NCBI RefSeq assembly: GCF_020514115.1
Contig: NZ_VTKZ01000014.1
Span: forward strand, 1 to 44,403
DNA: 44,403 nt
From: Synechococcus sp. MU1642
GTDB lineage: Bacteria > Cyanobacteriota > Cyanobacteriia > PCC-6307 > Cyanobiaceae
Reading direction: 5' to 3'
The position numbers and the translations under genes were made by a program. The notes beneath the pieces were generated by a model. That model did not search any database and had not been told where the DNA came from. It saw only the letters and a list, made by a program, of their open reading frames with translations. Positions within the stretch are counted from its first letter, which is position 1; every line of letters starts with the position of its first letter. Positions 43,473 to 44,403 of the stretch are shown here, piece by piece.

Positions 43473-44269
43473 CGTTGGTGCTCAGTGACGATCAACTGGG
43501 CGCCGTTCATCTGTTGCTGAATCGCATCCGTGCTCGTCAACTCCAAGATTTTGGCCAGATCGGTTCCGATGTAAAGCCTGATGGTTCGTTAATCACAGAT
43601 TGCGATCGCTGGAGTGATGCAGCTTTGGTGGAGGGGTTGGCAAGCATCGCCCCTGGGGAGGGTGTCCTCAGCGAGGAGGGATCAAAAACAGTTCCTACGT
43701 CGCGGGCCTATTGGGTGGTTGATCCCCTAGATGGAACCACTAACTTTGCGGCCGGCATTCCCTATTGGGCGATTTCGGTGGCGCGCTTCGTCGATGGTCG
43801 TCCCAGTGAGGTTTTCCTGGATGTGCCAGCGCTGGACCAACGCTTTGTCGCTTTGCGTGGTCGCGGTGCCACACGAAACAATCAACCGCTGACGTCGGAG
43901 ACCCGAGCCTTGGCCACCAGTGCCTGTGTTTCGCTCTGCAGCCGCTCGATTCGTGTGCTGCAGCGCAAGCCTGATCAGCGCTTCCCAGGAAAGATTCGTC
44001 TTTTTGGTGTCGCCAGCCTCAATTTGGTGAGTGTTGCGATGGGTCAGACCATCGCTTCACTGGAGGCCACGCCAAAGATTTGGGATCTGGCAGCTGCATG
44101 GTTGGTGCTTGACGAACTGGGTTGTCCGATTCGCTGGTTGGATGCCGATCCTGCGCAGCTCTCTCCTGGAGAAGACGTCGCTGACAGTGGATTCCCGATG
44201 TTGGCGGCCGGTTCATGGGCTCATTTGGCGTGTTTCCTCCCCTGGGGAGAGGCTCTGGTGCAGCGCTGA
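43469..44269 (+). CDS. Inositol-monophosphatase-family phosphatase
   Basis: 266 residues from GTG 43469 (GTGA overlap with the TolC-like stop; another GTG lies one codon earlier). Metal- and substrate-binding motifs: DVKPDGSLITDCDRWSDAAL, LSEEGSK, and WVVDPLDGTTNF (D-P-x-D-G-T-x-N) for motif A; KIWDLAAAWLVLDELG for motif B (W-D-x-A-A). It fits a Li-sensitive Mg-dependent phosphatase; substrates in the family include inositol phosphates, histidinol phosphate, PAP and fructose-1,6-bisphosphate, and choice between them cannot be made here. Co-transcribed with uppP, TIGR03279 and TolC. Confidence 0.9.
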   Translation: MTLVLSDDQLGAVHLLLNRIRARQLQDFGQIGSDVKPDGSLITDCDRWSDAALVEGLASIAPGEGVLSEEGSKTVPTSRAYWVVDPLDGTTNFAAGIPYWAISVARFVDGRPSEVFLDVPALDQRFVALRGRGATRNNQPLTSETRALATSACVSLCSRSIRVLQRKPDQRFPGKIRLFGVASLNLVSVAMGQTIASLEATPKIWDLAAAWLVLDELGCPIRWLDADPAQLSPGEDVADSGFPMLAAGSWAHLACFLPWGEALVQR

Positions 44270-44303
44270 AACATTGCTATTGCACCCCAGAAGGTGGTGG
44301 TGT

Positions 44304-44403
44304 TATGGTTTTGTCTTGCGCGGGAGCCGAGAGGCTGTTGCGCAAGCCGAAGCGCTTGAGGCGAAAGCCTTGATGTGTCTGAGGCGACTTACGAGACCAA
44401 GAG
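44304..44403 (+). ncRNA. Possible structured RNA at the right edge (partial)
   Basis: After the phosphatase stop a candidate promoter (TTGCAC 44280-44285; TATGGT 44304-44309, 18-nt spacer) is followed at once by a hairpin-rich stretch. A 7-bp stem CTTGCGC (44315-44321) / GCGCAAG (44340-44346) contains an inner AGCC GAGA GGCT hairpin. Then comes AGGC GAAA GCCT (44359-44370). Both inner loops are GNRA type on the plus strand. A third weak pairing GTCT / AGAC spans 44377-44397. No convincing reading frame. I cannot match it to a named RNA, and the window ends inside it; it could also be the leader of the next gene. Confidence 0.35.

Noticed and set aside
1-44403. CRISPR arrays, tRNA genes, transposases, phage integrases
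   Set aside because: None seen on reading both strands; the AT-rich patch has no mobility gene or att-like repeats.

Overview
The window is typical of a marine Synechococcus-like picocyanobacterium (Synechococcus/Cyanobium group). It carries the 3' end of psbD, psbU, ndhO, a petL-like mini-gene, crtQ (zeta-carotene desaturase), an SLH-domain porin pair, an IscA/SufA-type carrier and several cyanobacteria-only families (TIGR03279, TIGR03492, DUF751/Ycf33, CRR7, DUF4346, DUF3120). By eye most of the sequence is GC-rich and densely packed, with many 1-4 nt stop/start overlaps and several tail-to-tail gene overlaps. The clear exception is an AT-rich patch at about 25.6-26.85 kb.

Region by region. 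0-8 kb: end of psbD with its terminator, a divergent pair of unknown membrane proteins, a DUF2079-like membrane protein, then a leftward three-gene operon (ArnT-like GT-C, GT2-GtrA fusion, second GT-C) that looks like a complete lipid-linked sugar module. 8-11.5 kb: two tandem Som-type porin genes. They share a practically identical 437/438-nt 5' block but have unrelated barrels, and the second copy is broken by a nonsense codon and a frameshift. 11.6-16.5 kb: cysteine synthase, a DnaJ-domain protein, another GT-C with a repeat-like tail, ndhO and a TIGR01777 epimerase. 16.5-18.9 kb: leftward genes for a small membrane protein, a LpxB-related protein, a TPR protein and an Fe-S carrier. 19-21.4 kb: crtQ, an SRPBCC protein and a frameshifted lipoprotein. 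21.35-25.6 kb: leftward operon DUF751-rbfA-nagZ-GT2/TPR-hemD. 25.6-26.85 kb: AT-rich insert with one gene, a paralogue of the membrane protein at 173-982. 26.85-32.75 kb: GST, an exported protein, CRR7, aroK, a tandem-domain PTPS/QueD protein, a RibD_C reductase, a FemAB/GNAT-like protein, DUF4346, a remnant of a B12-binding radical SAM gene, and petL. 32.7-38.5 kb: MFS exporter, rimO, VKOR-thioredoxin fusion, nadB, psbU. 38.6-44.4 kb: DUF3120, uppP, TIGR03279 PDZ/radical SAM protein, TolC-like factor, IMPase-like phosphatase, and at the edge a possible structured RNA.

The main functional themes are cell-envelope glycosylation and transport (five GT-type membrane or peripheral proteins, UppP, NagZ, porins, TolC) mixed with photosynthesis and cofactor housekeeping (PsbD, PsbU, NdhO, CRR7, PetL, CrtQ, HemD, NadB, PTPS, RibD_C). 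The most interesting points are the porin cassette arrangement with predicted Yfr1 pairing sites at the start codons, the AT-rich paralogue, the PTPS fusion whose N-terminal half has lost its catalytic His, the B12-radical-SAM gene remnant, and the hairpin-rich right edge. All functional names come from recognising sequence motifs by eye; no database search was run.
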